The position numbers were made by a program, and so were the translations under genes. Shown piece after piece: positions 1 to 5,174 of a stretch of 5,174 bases of DNA. The stretch is from NCBI GenBank assembly GCA_035527455.1, contig DATLAN010000168.1, positions 1 to 5,174 on the forward strand, written 5' to 3'. The notes beneath the pieces are model-generated. The model did not search any database, was not told the origin of the DNA, and worked only from the letters and a program-made list of their open reading frames with translations. Within the stretch, counting starts at the first letter, position 1; each line of letters starts with the position of its first letter. Source of the DNA: DATLAN01 sp035527455. Lineage in GTDB: Bacteria > Planctomycetota > Planctomycetia > Pirellulales > Thermoguttaceae.

Positions 1-48
1 GACCCGTTCCAGCCGGGCGGGCAGGGGGTGTGTCTTTCTGGTACCCAT
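1..48 (-). CDS. tnpA: IS66 tnpA, first 16 codons only (runs off the window)
   Basis: The reading begins at ATG 48-46 on the minus strand and encodes MGTRKTHPLPARLERV, identical to the first 16 residues of the tnpA at 1539. It keeps the same GGAGGA ribosome-binding site 6 bases upstream (minus strand, 60-55). The rest of the gene lies left of the window. It belongs to the second, divergently oriented IS66 copy. Whether that copy encodes a full protein cannot be seen here. Confidence 0.75.
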   Translation of the reverse strand, partial: MGTRKTHPLPARLERV

Positions 49-133
49 CGGCTGTCCTCCACAAGTTCACGTGCTGACAGCCCACGATACCACACCGCTC
101 AAAACGCTTCACACACGCCCGCCGGAAGAACAC
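1..133 (-). mobile_element. Left end of a second IS66-family copy, cut by window edge
   Basis: These 133 bases are the exact reverse complement of 1454-1586, where position p pairs with 1587-p; identity stops between 133 and 134. The stretch therefore contains the same IS left terminus (GTGTTCTTCC on the minus strand, starting at 133), the same leader hairpin and the first 16 codons of tnpA. The element reads leftwards out of the window, so neither its length nor its completeness is known. Because the match runs to base 1, the contig or window may begin inside the repeat, as happens when an assembly breaks at an IS copy. Confidence 0.85.
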
Positions 134-417
134 AAGTAAGCGTCCCAGTCGACGCCCTCATCCGGCTCCGGTTCCTCGTCCAACAAATCCAGGTGCTCTT
201 TGGTGTCGCCGTCCTCGTCGTGGTGGATTACGGTGCCGCCGCCGGGTGGGTTGCCGGAGAAAGTACCTTCGGTGCCGCCGACGGGCGAGCCGGTGGTTTC
301 GGTTTCGGGCGTTGTGGGGGTCGCCGGGGCGGCGTCGAGACCGGCGGCGGGGGGCTCGCTGGGGGCGCCTACGGCGGCCTCGGACGGGCTGGCGGCTGCT
401 GCGCCGGCCTCGCCTTC

Positions 418-582
418 GGCGCGGTCCAACTCGGCCTCGGCAACCGCGCTTGCCAGGTCGGCCGCCGCGTCGGACTTGGCCGCGCCGAGAGTCAGCTCGG
501 CGCCACACTTGGTGACCTTGAACGTCAGCTCGGCGCCCGCCTCGGCGGCCGCGAGGGTCGCTTCGGCCGCGGCCTCCGAGGC
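418..582 (-). repeat. Five 11-residue (33-bp) repeats in the Ala-rich fragment
   Basis: The translated segments ASEAAAEATLA, AAEAGAELTFK, VTKCGAELTLG, AAKSDAAADLA and SAVAEAELDRA follow one another at exactly 11 residues (residues 245-299 from Met 1314). At the DNA level the 14-mer GTCAGCTCGGCGCC occurs at 491-504 and again at 524-537 on the plus strand, 33 bases apart, which shows the 11-codon unit directly. An 11-residue period is typical of hendecad helical coiled coils. Confidence 0.6.
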
Positions 583-840
583 GATCCGCGTCGCTCGGGC
601 CGCCCACTCCGCCGCCGCCAGATCGGCCCAAGGGTTGGAGCTCGACGCGGCCAGCGCGGCGATCGCCGCCGCGTGCGTCGCGGCCTCCTGCGTCTCGTAG
701 CCGGCATCGAGGCCCGTTAGCTCCACCACCATGTCCTCGTCGGCGCCCGCCTCGGCCACCTCGAAGTCGTGGACCGCCTGATCGACCGCCTCCCGCCGGG
801 TCGCGTCGGCCCCAGGGCTGCTGCCGTCGCCCGAGCCGTG

Positions 841-1170
841 GACCTTGTCCGTGTACGTCTTCTCGGCCTCGGCCGCGTCGACGTCCCGCGTCCCCCCGGC
901 CGTGGCCACGTCGCTCTGGAACGTGCCCAGGGCGGCGGCGATGCCCGCGTCGAAGGCCTCCTGGTCGCCCTCGTCAACGAGCGTCCGGCTCGCGGACGCC
1001 GCGTCGACCTGATAGGCCCCGTCGGCCGTCGCCCGGGCGACGAAGTAGTCCCCCTCCGCCCCGGCGATCGCGATGATTTGGGCCTCACTGGCGTCGCCCT
1101 CGGCGGTCGCCCAGGCGACCTCGGCGTCGGTCGTGGTGCCGACCATGTCGACGTAAGCGGTGGCTGCCGC
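841..1170 (-). repeat. Degenerate 11-residue repeats, Ala-rich with periodic Tyr
   Basis: Units that line up include AAATAYVDMVG, TTTDAEVAWAT, AGAEGDYFVAR, ATADGAYQVDA, ASASRTLVDEG, ATAGGTRDVDA and AEAEKTYTDKV (within residues 49-158 from Met 1314). The loose pattern is A-x-A-x-x-x-(Y/aromatic)-x-x-x-x. There are interruptions of other lengths, for example two extra residues after AEGDASEAQII and about 20 residues near 117-136. Divergence at the DNA level is high, so this is an old protein repeat and not a recent tandem duplication. Confidence 0.5.
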
Positions 1171-1453
1171 GGTGGTATACGTCTCGTGGGCCGTGTTCAC
1201 ATCCGCCACATAGGCCAGAGAGTCACCCCTCGCAGTGGTGTCCCACCAGTCCGCCTCGGCGGCAGCCAGATCGGCCGCGAAATAGGCATAGGGGGTGTCG
1301 ATCGTGGCGGCCATCGTGCCCAGGGCGGCCGCCTGCTCGTCGTAGTCGGCCTCGTGGAAATCGGCCCAGGCGGTGGCGGCGGACAGGTACTGGTCGCTGC
1401 CGGCCGACTCGTCGGCGTTCCACAGCGTGGCCAGCGACGAGGCGTCGTCGTTG

Positions 1454-1473
1454 GTGTTCTTCCGGCGGGCGTG
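1454..1473 (+). repeat. IS66 left terminal inverted repeat
   Basis: The sequence is GTGTTCTTCCGGCGGGCGTG. Against the right end read inwards (GTGCCCTTCCGGTAGGCGTG) it matches at 16 of 20 positions, and all four differences are transitions. The outer boundary agrees with the end of the 133-bp identity between the two IS copies. Confidence 0.8.
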
Positions 1474-1504
1474 TGTGAAGCGTTTTGAGCGGTGTGGTAT
1501 CGTG

Positions 1505-1537
1505 GGCTGTCAGCACGTGAACTTGTGGAGGACAGCC
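1505..1537 (+). promoter_or_regulatory. Hairpin around the tnpA ribosome-binding site
   Basis: GGCTGTC (1505-1511) pairs perfectly with GACAGCC (1531-1537) across a 19-base loop. The Shine-Dalgarno GGAGGA (1527-1532) lies at the 3' edge of the loop and its last two bases are in the stem; the tnpA ATG follows two bases after the stem. A promoter-like extended -10 (TGGTATCGT, 1495-1503) would start RNA near 1510, after most of the left arm, so the stem could form only in transcripts entering from outside. The stem is seen; the regulatory role is inferred by analogy with IS10 and IS50. Confidence 0.4.
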
Positions 1538-1538
1538 G

Positions 1539-1949
1539 ATGGGTACCAGAAAGACACACCCCCTGCCCGCCCGGCTGGAACGGGTCCAGCAGCGATTCGA
1601 GCGTTGGCGGCAGACCCGTAAGATTCCCTCGCGCATCCCCGGGCCGTTGTGGGCCGCGGCGGCGAGGATGGCCAGCACCTATGGGATTTCCCGTACCGCC
1701 AAGGCGCTGCGGGTCAGCTATCACGTACTCAAACAACGCGTCGACGAAGGTGCTACCGCCACGGGTGAGAGTGAAAAGGGTGGCGTCGCTACGTTCCTTG
1801 AACTGGCTCCTCCCACACGAGTTGGCTCTTGTCAGTGTACTCTTGAGTTGGAGGACGCCTCCGGGGTGAAGATGCGGGTCCATCTCCAAAGCGCTGAGAC
1901 GCCCGACCTGGCCGCGCTGAGCCGCAGCTTCTGGAATCCCGGACCATGA
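1539..1949 (+). CDS. tnpA: IS66-family TnpA-like accessory protein, 136 aa
   Basis: This is the first gene of the IS66 element, a small accessory protein needed by many IS66 elements, probably DNA-binding. Residues about 32-68 (RIPGPLWAAAARMASTYGIS followed by RTAKALRVSYHVLKQR) look like a helix-turn-helix. Residues about 85-132 carry a second conserved-looking block, with FLEL, CTLELED, KMRVHL and DLAALSRSFW. The usual TnpA/Hop-like pattern (rrsWs..eK..iv.E) is absent, so this belongs to a divergent orf1 type that I associate with planctomycete IS66 elements. ATG 1539 is chosen because GGAGGA sits 6 bases upstream and the second IS copy preserves the same start. The stop overlaps the tnpB start by four bases, implying translational coupling. 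Precise function is unproven. Confidence 0.8.
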   Translation: MGTRKTHPLPARLERVQQRFERWRQTRKIPSRIPGPLWAAAARMASTYGISRTAKALRVSYHVLKQRVDEGATATGESEKGGVATFLELAPPTRVGSCQCTLELEDASGVKMRVHLQSAETPDLAALSRSFWNPGP

Positions 1950-2308
1950 TCCAGATCGCGCCTCAGATGCGGATCGTGGCGGCCATTGAGCCAGCCGATT
2001 TTCGCCGCGGGATCGACGGCTTGGCTCGGTTGTGCAAAGACGTGCTCAAACACGATCCGTTCAACGGCTGGGTGTTCGTATTTCGCAACCGATCGGCGAC
2101 GGCGTTGAAGGTGCTCGTTTATGACGGCCAAGGTTTTTGGCTTTGCCACAAGCGGCTTTCGAGTGGGCACTTTCGCTGGTGGCCGGTCGGCAAGAACGCG
2201 GCAACCAAGACGCTGGCGGCTCACCAGTTGCAGGTTCTCTTGGCGGCTGGTGATCCCGAAGCCACCCAGGCGGCGCCGGTGTGGCGGGCGGTGAGCCCGG
2301 CGGATTGA
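1946..2308 (+). CDS. tnpB: IS66 TnpB (IS66 Orf2 family), 120 aa
   Basis: This is the second accessory protein of IS66 elements (IS66 Orf2 family), required for transposition in studied members; its biochemical role is not settled. Diagnostic motifs are all present: PADFRRGIDGLARL (residues 16-29), DPFNGWVFVFRNRS (37-50), and KVLVYDGQGFWLCHKRL then SSGHFRW (55-78). The length is typical for the family (about 110-120). The ATG is embedded in ATGA, where it shares bases with the tnpA TGA, so it is probably translated by ribosomes finishing tnpA; no strong separate ribosome-binding site is seen. It is not related to the IS200/IS605 TnpB nuclease, which has the same name. The frame is intact. Confidence 0.93.
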   Translation: MIQIAPQMRIVAAIEPADFRRGIDGLARLCKDVLKHDPFNGWVFVFRNRSATALKVLVYDGQGFWLCHKRLSSGHFRWWPVGKNAATKTLAAHQLQVLLAAGDPEATQAAPVWRAVSPAD

Positions 2309-2433
2309 AACGATCCACCGACCAACCCCAGCATGCTGCGTATGGCGGCCGGCCGACCAACGCTTCGCGTCGGTGCCCGATGGTGCCCGGCCTTTCGCTG
2401 TCACTGCGCGGGGGGCGCATCGAACTGATCTTC

Positions 2434-2460
2434 TTGTTTTCGTGCGGTTCGTGCTATGGT
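2434..2460 (+). promoter_or_regulatory. Possible promoter for tnpC in the tnpB-tnpC gap
   Basis: TTGTTT (2434-2439) and TGCTATGGT (2452-2460), an extended -10 form, are 15 bases apart. They lie in a locally AT-richer patch inside the 248-bp gap that separates tnpC from the coupled tnpA-tnpB pair. Spacing is shorter than ideal and the match is modest, so this is only a candidate. The rest of 2309-2556 shows no gene I can support. Confidence 0.25.
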
Positions 2461-2556
2461 GGGTGTGCGTGAAACGGAGCCCTGCTGCGGGGAGCCATTT
2501 CCGTCGAGGTTGCCCGCGGTATCGGTCGTTTCGTCATCTCGCCGTGGCACCCTTTC

Positions 2557-4389
2557 ATGATCCCAGTGAAGCCCACGATCATCGAGTTGGAGATGGACAA
2601 GCTGGAGGAGATTCTGCAGCGTCTGGAAGCCAAGGAGCTTGACGCGGACGACTACGAGACGATCAAGGCGGTGATCGGGTCCTATGTGTACCTGGTCAAC
2701 GTGGTGGGCGACAAGGACACCACGATCCGCCGGTTGCGGCAGATGCTCTTTGGCGCGAAGACCGAGAAGACCTCGGCGGTGATCGGTGGCTTGAAGGTCG
2801 CGGACAGTGTGTCGCCGGAGGCCGAGGCCGCACCGGAGTTGCCTGCCGCCGTGGAAGTCGGGGCCAGCGCGAATGCCGGCGCGGAAACCGCCGCGGAATC
2901 CCACGCCGAGAATGATTCCCAGCCGTCGGTCGAAGCATCCCCAGGATCCCCCGGCCACGGCCGCAACGGGGCCGATGCCTACACCGGCGCCGAGAAGATC
3001 GAGGTGCGCCACGAGTCGCTCCAGCCGGGCGATCCTTGCCCGCAGTGCGAGAACGGCACGCTCTACGACACCCGCCGTCCAGGCGTGCTGGTGCGGCTGG
3101 TGGGCCAGGCGCCCGTGGCAGCCCTGGTGTATTATCTCCAGAAGCTGCGTTGCCATCTTTGCGGCGGGCTCTTTACCGCCGAGCTGCCAGCAGGCGTGGA
3201 TGCAGAGAAGAAGTACGACCCTACCGTGGGCAGCATGATTGCCCTGTTGAAATATGGCAATGGCATGCCATTCCACCGAGAGGAGAAACTCCAGGAGAAC
3301 CTGGGAGTTCCTCTGCCCGCCTCGACCCAGTGGGACATCGTGGAGGCCCAGGCCGAGCGTGCCGAGCCGATCTGGGAAGAACTGGTTCGGCAAGCGGCCC
3401 AAGGCGACGTGGTTCATAACGACGACACGGGGGTCAAGATCCTGGAGTTGATGGGCGAGCGAGCCCGGCAAGCGGCCTTGGCCGAGGACACGGCCGCGGG
3501 CACGACGCGGGCACCATCGACAGAGGATCAGCCGTGGTCGGCGGCGGAAGGCCCTGCGGAAAACTCCGCCGAGCGTTCGGCGAAGGAGCCGGGGCCGGAG
3601 CGTACGGGGATGTTCACTACGGGGATCGTGGCGACGGGTGACGAGCACAAAATTGCGTTGTTCATCAGCGGACGCCAGCACGCGGGGGAGAACCTGAAGG
3701 ACGTGCTGCTCCGGCGTGCGGCGGAACTGCCTCCGCCGATTCAGATGTCCGACGCGCTCTCACGGAATCTGCCTGGCGAGTTGAAGACGATTGTGGCCAA
3801 CTGCCTGGCCCACGGTCGGCGGCAGTTCGTCGATATGGCGGACCTGTTTCCCGAAGAGTGCCGGCATGTGCTGGAGACGCTGACGGTGGTTTACCACAAC
3901 GACGCGGTCGCCCGCCAGCGGAACCTATCGCCGCAGGAACGGCTGCTCTTCCACCAGGCCGAGAGCGGCCCGATCATAGAGGAACTCCATGTCTGGCTTG
4001 TCCGGCAGTTCGACGAGCGGCGAGTGGAACCCAACTCAGGGCTGGGGAAGGCCATATCGTACCTGCTTCGGCACTGGGAGAAGCTGACGCTGTTTCTGCG
4101 CGTGCCCGGGGCGCCGCTGGACAACAACATCTGTGAGCGTGCGTTGAAGAAGGCGATCCGGCACCGGCGGAATTCTTTGTTTTACAAGACTCCGCACGGT
4201 GCCCACGTGGGGGACATGTTCATGAGCCTGATCGCCACCTGCGAGCTGTGCGGGGCGAATCCCTTCGACTACCTCACCGAACTGGATCGCCATGCAAGGG
4301 AGGCAGCCTCGAATCCCGCGGCCTGGATGCCCTGGAGCTACCGGGAGACGCTGGCCGGCCTCGCCAGTCCTCCTCGCACCGCCAGCTAG
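2557..4389 (+). CDS. tnpC: IS66-family DDE transposase TnpC, 610 aa
   Basis: This is the catalytic transposase, which cuts and joins the element ends. Domains in order: an N-terminal helical segment with the family motif RRLRQMLFGAKTEK (residues 58-71); a low-complexity Ala/Glu/Pro linker (about 85-140); a zinc finger with C161-x2-C164 and C199-x2-C202; and the DDE domain. Likely catalytic residues are D289 (in HNDDTGVKILEL), D399 (in MSDALSRNLPGE, followed by CLAHGRRQF) and E527 (in LDNNICERALKKAIRHRRNS). The IS66 C-terminal block FYKTPHGAHVGDMF, ATCELCGANPFDYL follows. At 610 residues it is longer than the usual 510-530, partly from a low-complexity insert at about 303-350 between the first two catalytic Asp. 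ATG 2557 is preferred over ATG 2593 because it keeps the TIIEL lead-in, though no clear ribosome-binding site is seen; an in-frame stop lies at 2470-2472. All key residues are kept. Confidence 0.95.
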   Translation: MIPVKPTIIELEMDKLEEILQRLEAKELDADDYETIKAVIGSYVYLVNVVGDKDTTIRRLRQMLFGAKTEKTSAVIGGLKVADSVSPEAEAAPELPAAVEVGASANAGAETAAESHAENDSQPSVEASPGSPGHGRNGADAYTGAEKIEVRHESLQPGDPCPQCENGTLYDTRRPGVLVRLVGQAPVAALVYYLQKLRCHLCGGLFTAELPAGVDAEKKYDPTVGSMIALLKYGNGMPFHREEKLQENLGVPLPASTQWDIVEAQAERAEPIWEELVRQAAQGDVVHNDDTGVKILELMGERARQAALAEDTAAGTTRAPSTEDQPWSAAEGPAENSAERSAKEPGPERTGMFTTGIVATGDEHKIALFISGRQHAGENLKDVLLRRAAELPPPIQMSDALSRNLPGELKTIVANCLAHGRRQFVDMADLFPEECRHVLETLTVVYHNDAVARQRNLSPQERLLFHQAESGPIIEELHVWLVRQFDERRVEPNSGLGKAISYLLRHWEKLTLFLRVPGAPLDNNICERALKKAIRHRRNSLFYKTPHGAHVGDMFMSLIATCELCGANPFDYLTELDRHAREAASNPAAWMPWSYRETLAGLASPPRTAS

Positions 4390-4395
4390 CCTTTC

Positions 4396-4992
4396 TTAAC
4401 ACTCCGTAGCCCCGGCCGACCCGCCGCGAAAAAGTTTTGCACGCCTACCGGAAGGGCACGTTCTCCCGACCGCTTCCGACGCCCGATTCAGGTCCAGGAT
4501 CAGCCGGTTCCAGAGCGTGTCGGACGACTTCACCCCGTAGCACCGCTTGGTGATCACGCGGGCCTTGTTGTTGATTCCCTCCACCGCGGCGCTGGTGTAG
4601 CGCCCGTCGAAGTCGTTGAGGATGCCGGTCTTCCAGTTGTCGCAGGTCGTCCAGAACTTGCTGAAGTCCAGCCCCAGCGATTCGGTCCGCTCGCGGAGTT
4701 CGGCCAATTGCTGTTCCGCCGTCATCCGGTCCGGCGCCGTGTCGAAGATCTCCTTGAACCGCACCCGCAGCTCATCCACCACGTCGTTGCACTGCTTGGC
4801 CGCCAGCGTGTCGCGGCCCCGCGTCACCGCCAGCACCTTCGGCGAGTCCGGGTCCGTCAGGTCGGTCATCAGCGTCACGTACAGCTTGGGCCGCTTTTTG
4901 AGACTGATCTCGTCGAAGCCCACGTGCGTGATCACCCGCTCGGGATCGGTCTTCTTGTCGTCCTTCAACTGGTTTTCGACGATCAGCGCCAC
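4396..4992 (-). pseudogene. ISL3-family transposase remnant, interrupted by IS66 and internally shortened
   Basis: Recognised from GFDEISLKKRPKLYVTLMTD (residues 25-44, first catalytic Asp D27) and from FDGRYTSAAVEGINNKARVI (residues 128-147, catalytic Glu E138), followed by TKRCYGVKSSDTLWNRLILD. The frame opens with GTG at 4992, but similarity-like sequence continues upstream in frame to about 5031 (SLHQHISIGLAR) and the frame is open to 5109, so the true N-terminus is missing. Between residues about 66 and 78 the region that normally holds the second catalytic Asp (roughly 130 residues in relatives) is absent, so the protein should be inactive. The C-terminus is native only to AVGR; T178 spans the IS66 boundary (4459/4460), and the last 20 residues plus the TAA come from IS66 right-end DNA. 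Relatives are about 400 residues or more. Confidence 0.75.
4440..4459 (-). repeat. IS66 right terminal inverted repeat
   Basis: Read inwards on the minus strand from 4459 it is GTGCCCTTCCGGTAGGCGTG, matching the left terminus at 16 of 20 positions with transitions only. It lies 50 bases after the tnpC stop and directly abuts ISL3 transposase coding sequence, which supports 4459 as the outermost IS base. Confidence 0.78.
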
Positions 4993-5040
4993 CCGCGCGA
5001 GGCCAATGCTGATGTGCTGATGTAGGGAACCGGAGGAGGG

Positions 5041-5174
5041 CCGCCGGAACGCCGCAGGCGAGGCTCGAAGATGTAGCTGCGAAACGACTTTGGAAAACTG
5101 CTCCCGCAGCTACCGTCCCCGCAACTCTTCTTGCGGGGGGGGGGCAAATAAGCCGAGATTCCTCCTCTTGCGAG
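5041..5174. other. No supported gene; two perfect 8-bp hairpins and a G10 run
   Basis: GTAGCTGC (5073-5080) pairs with GCAGCTAC (5106-5113) over a 25-base loop. CCCCGCAA (5117-5124) pairs with TTGCGGGG (5131-5138) over a 6-base loop. The second stem runs into ten consecutive G (5135-5144). No T tract follows on either strand, so neither hairpin looks like an intrinsic terminator. I see no transposon end, promoter or coding signal here; the minus-strand frame of the ISL3 remnant is open to 5109 but its residues beyond about 5031 do not look like the family. Confidence 0.45.

Larger units (their letters stand above)
109..1453 (-). pseudogene. Fragment of a large Ala-rich 11-residue-repeat protein, truncated at both ends by IS66 copies
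   Basis: The frame is open across the whole 134-1453 segment (440 codons). No true start is visible. The first Met is at 1314, but the frame stays open upstream through residues such as ATLWNADESAGSDQYLSAAT and into the IS66 left end, with an in-frame stop at 1512-1510. At the 3' end the last native residues are VDWDAY; the tail LCSSGGRV and the TGA at 111-109 come from the other IS66 copy. Counting from Met 1314, residues about 49-158 and 245-299 show 11-residue repeats rich in Ala, with an aromatic residue often at the seventh place. Residues about 305-390 are acidic, Pro/Gly/Thr-rich and probably disordered. No enzyme motif, signal peptide or membrane segment is seen. Similar giant Ala-rich repeat proteins are, from memory, found in planctomycetes. 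Function is unknown; residual expression as a shortened protein is possible but unsupported. Confidence 0.6.
1454..1586 (+). repeat. Right arm of a perfect 133-bp inverted repeat (partner 1-133)
   Basis: This stretch is identical to the reverse complement of 1-133 with no mismatch, and the arms are separated by 1,320 bases. Its content is IS66 left-end DNA: terminal repeat, leader, ribosome-binding site and 16 codons of tnpA. Perfect identity suggests recent duplication or gene conversion of the IS, or an assembly overlap at the window edge. Confidence 0.9.
1454..4459 (+). mobile_element. Complete IS66-family insertion sequence, 3,006 bp
   Basis: The element contains the IS66 gene order tnpA, tnpB, tnpC in one orientation, and all three frames are intact. 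The left end is fixed by where the identity with the second copy at 1-133 stops. The right end is fixed by a matching inverted repeat ending at 4459, exactly where the ISL3 transposase similarity begins. The termini start with GTG, not the GTAA usual in the family, and the total length is at the upper end for IS66. No 8-bp direct repeat is seen: the bases outside are CGTCGTTG (1446-1453) and GTTCTCCC (4460-4467). The element is probably capable of transposition, judging by intact catalytic residues, but that is inference. Confidence 0.85.

Noticed and set aside
136..145. GTAAGCGTCC, resembling a canonical IS66 terminus
   Set aside because: It encodes part of VDWDAY in the Ala-rich frame, lies outside the 133-bp repeat, and no partner end (GACGCTTAC on the plus strand) was found near tnpC or elsewhere.
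418..582. 33-bp spaced repeats as a possible CRISPR array
   Set aside because: The repeated block is only 14 bp, the units are contiguous and coding, and there are no unique spacers or cas genes; it is a protein repeat.
28..1488. Long plus-strand open frames at 28-720 and 769-1488
   Set aside because: They are Gly/Arg-rich antisense shadows of the minus-strand Ala-rich frame, without motifs, and typical of GC-rich DNA.
1197..1889. Minus-strand open frame spanning the Ala-rich fragment and tnpA
   Set aside because: It crosses the IS boundary and lies antisense to tnpA; the composition is Pro/Arg/Thr-rich with no family resemblance.
2281..2472. 63-codon plus frame after tnpB
   Set aside because: It overlaps the tnpB end, has no recognisable motif or ribosome-binding site, and occupies the tnpB-tnpC gap by chance.
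2401..3681. 426-codon minus-strand frame opposite tnpC
   Set aside because: It is His/Arg/Leu-rich antisense to a clearly identified transposase domain; the plus frame has all the IS66 motifs.
5117..5138. Stem-loop as a rho-independent terminator
   Set aside because: It is followed by G and not T on the plus strand, and no T tract follows on the minus strand.

Overview
The window is a GC-rich bacterial stretch dominated by mobile DNA. The two transposase families and the low-complexity Ala-rich protein fragment resemble what is common in Planctomycetes, so a planctomycete (possibly a metagenome contig) is my best guess. That is inference from style; no rRNA or housekeeping gene is present to confirm it.

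Layout. Bases 1-133 are the left end of an IS66-family element lying on the minus strand and cut by the window edge. Bases 134-1453 are a 1,320-bp piece of a larger Ala-rich gene on the minus strand, open throughout and lacking both natural ends. Bases 1454-4459 are a complete, apparently intact 3,006-bp IS66-family element on the plus strand. It has 20-bp terminal inverted repeats (16/20, all mismatches transitions) and the three-gene set tnpA (1539-1949), tnpB (1946-2308) and tnpC (2557-4389). From 4460 to about 5030 there is a degenerate ISL3-family transposase on the minus strand, cut at its C-terminus by the right end of the IS66 element. Bases 5041-5174 hold no gene I can support, only two short perfect hairpins and a run of ten G.

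Main structural point. Bases 1-133 and 1454-1586 are perfect reverse complements, and both include the IS66 left end and the start of tnpA. Two copies of the same IS66 element therefore sit head to head around the Ala-rich fragment, which looks like a composite transposon or the product of recombination between IS copies. The two flanks of the complete IS are unrelated (Ala-rich gene on one side, ISL3 transposase on the other) and show no 8-bp target duplication. If the whole bracketed unit moved together, the matching duplication and the missing ISL3 C-terminus should lie just left of this window.

How the genes work together. TnpA and TnpB are the small accessory proteins of IS66 elements and are translationally coupled (ATGA overlap). 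TnpC is the DDE transposase, set off by a 248-bp gap. A 7-bp stem surrounding the tnpA Shine-Dalgarno sequence, just downstream of a weak promoter-like sequence, could block tnpA translation from read-through transcripts. I saw no CRISPR array, tRNA, defence system or other clearly new system. The less ordinary items are the head-to-head bracketing, the 11-residue repeat protein and the possible read-through hairpin.
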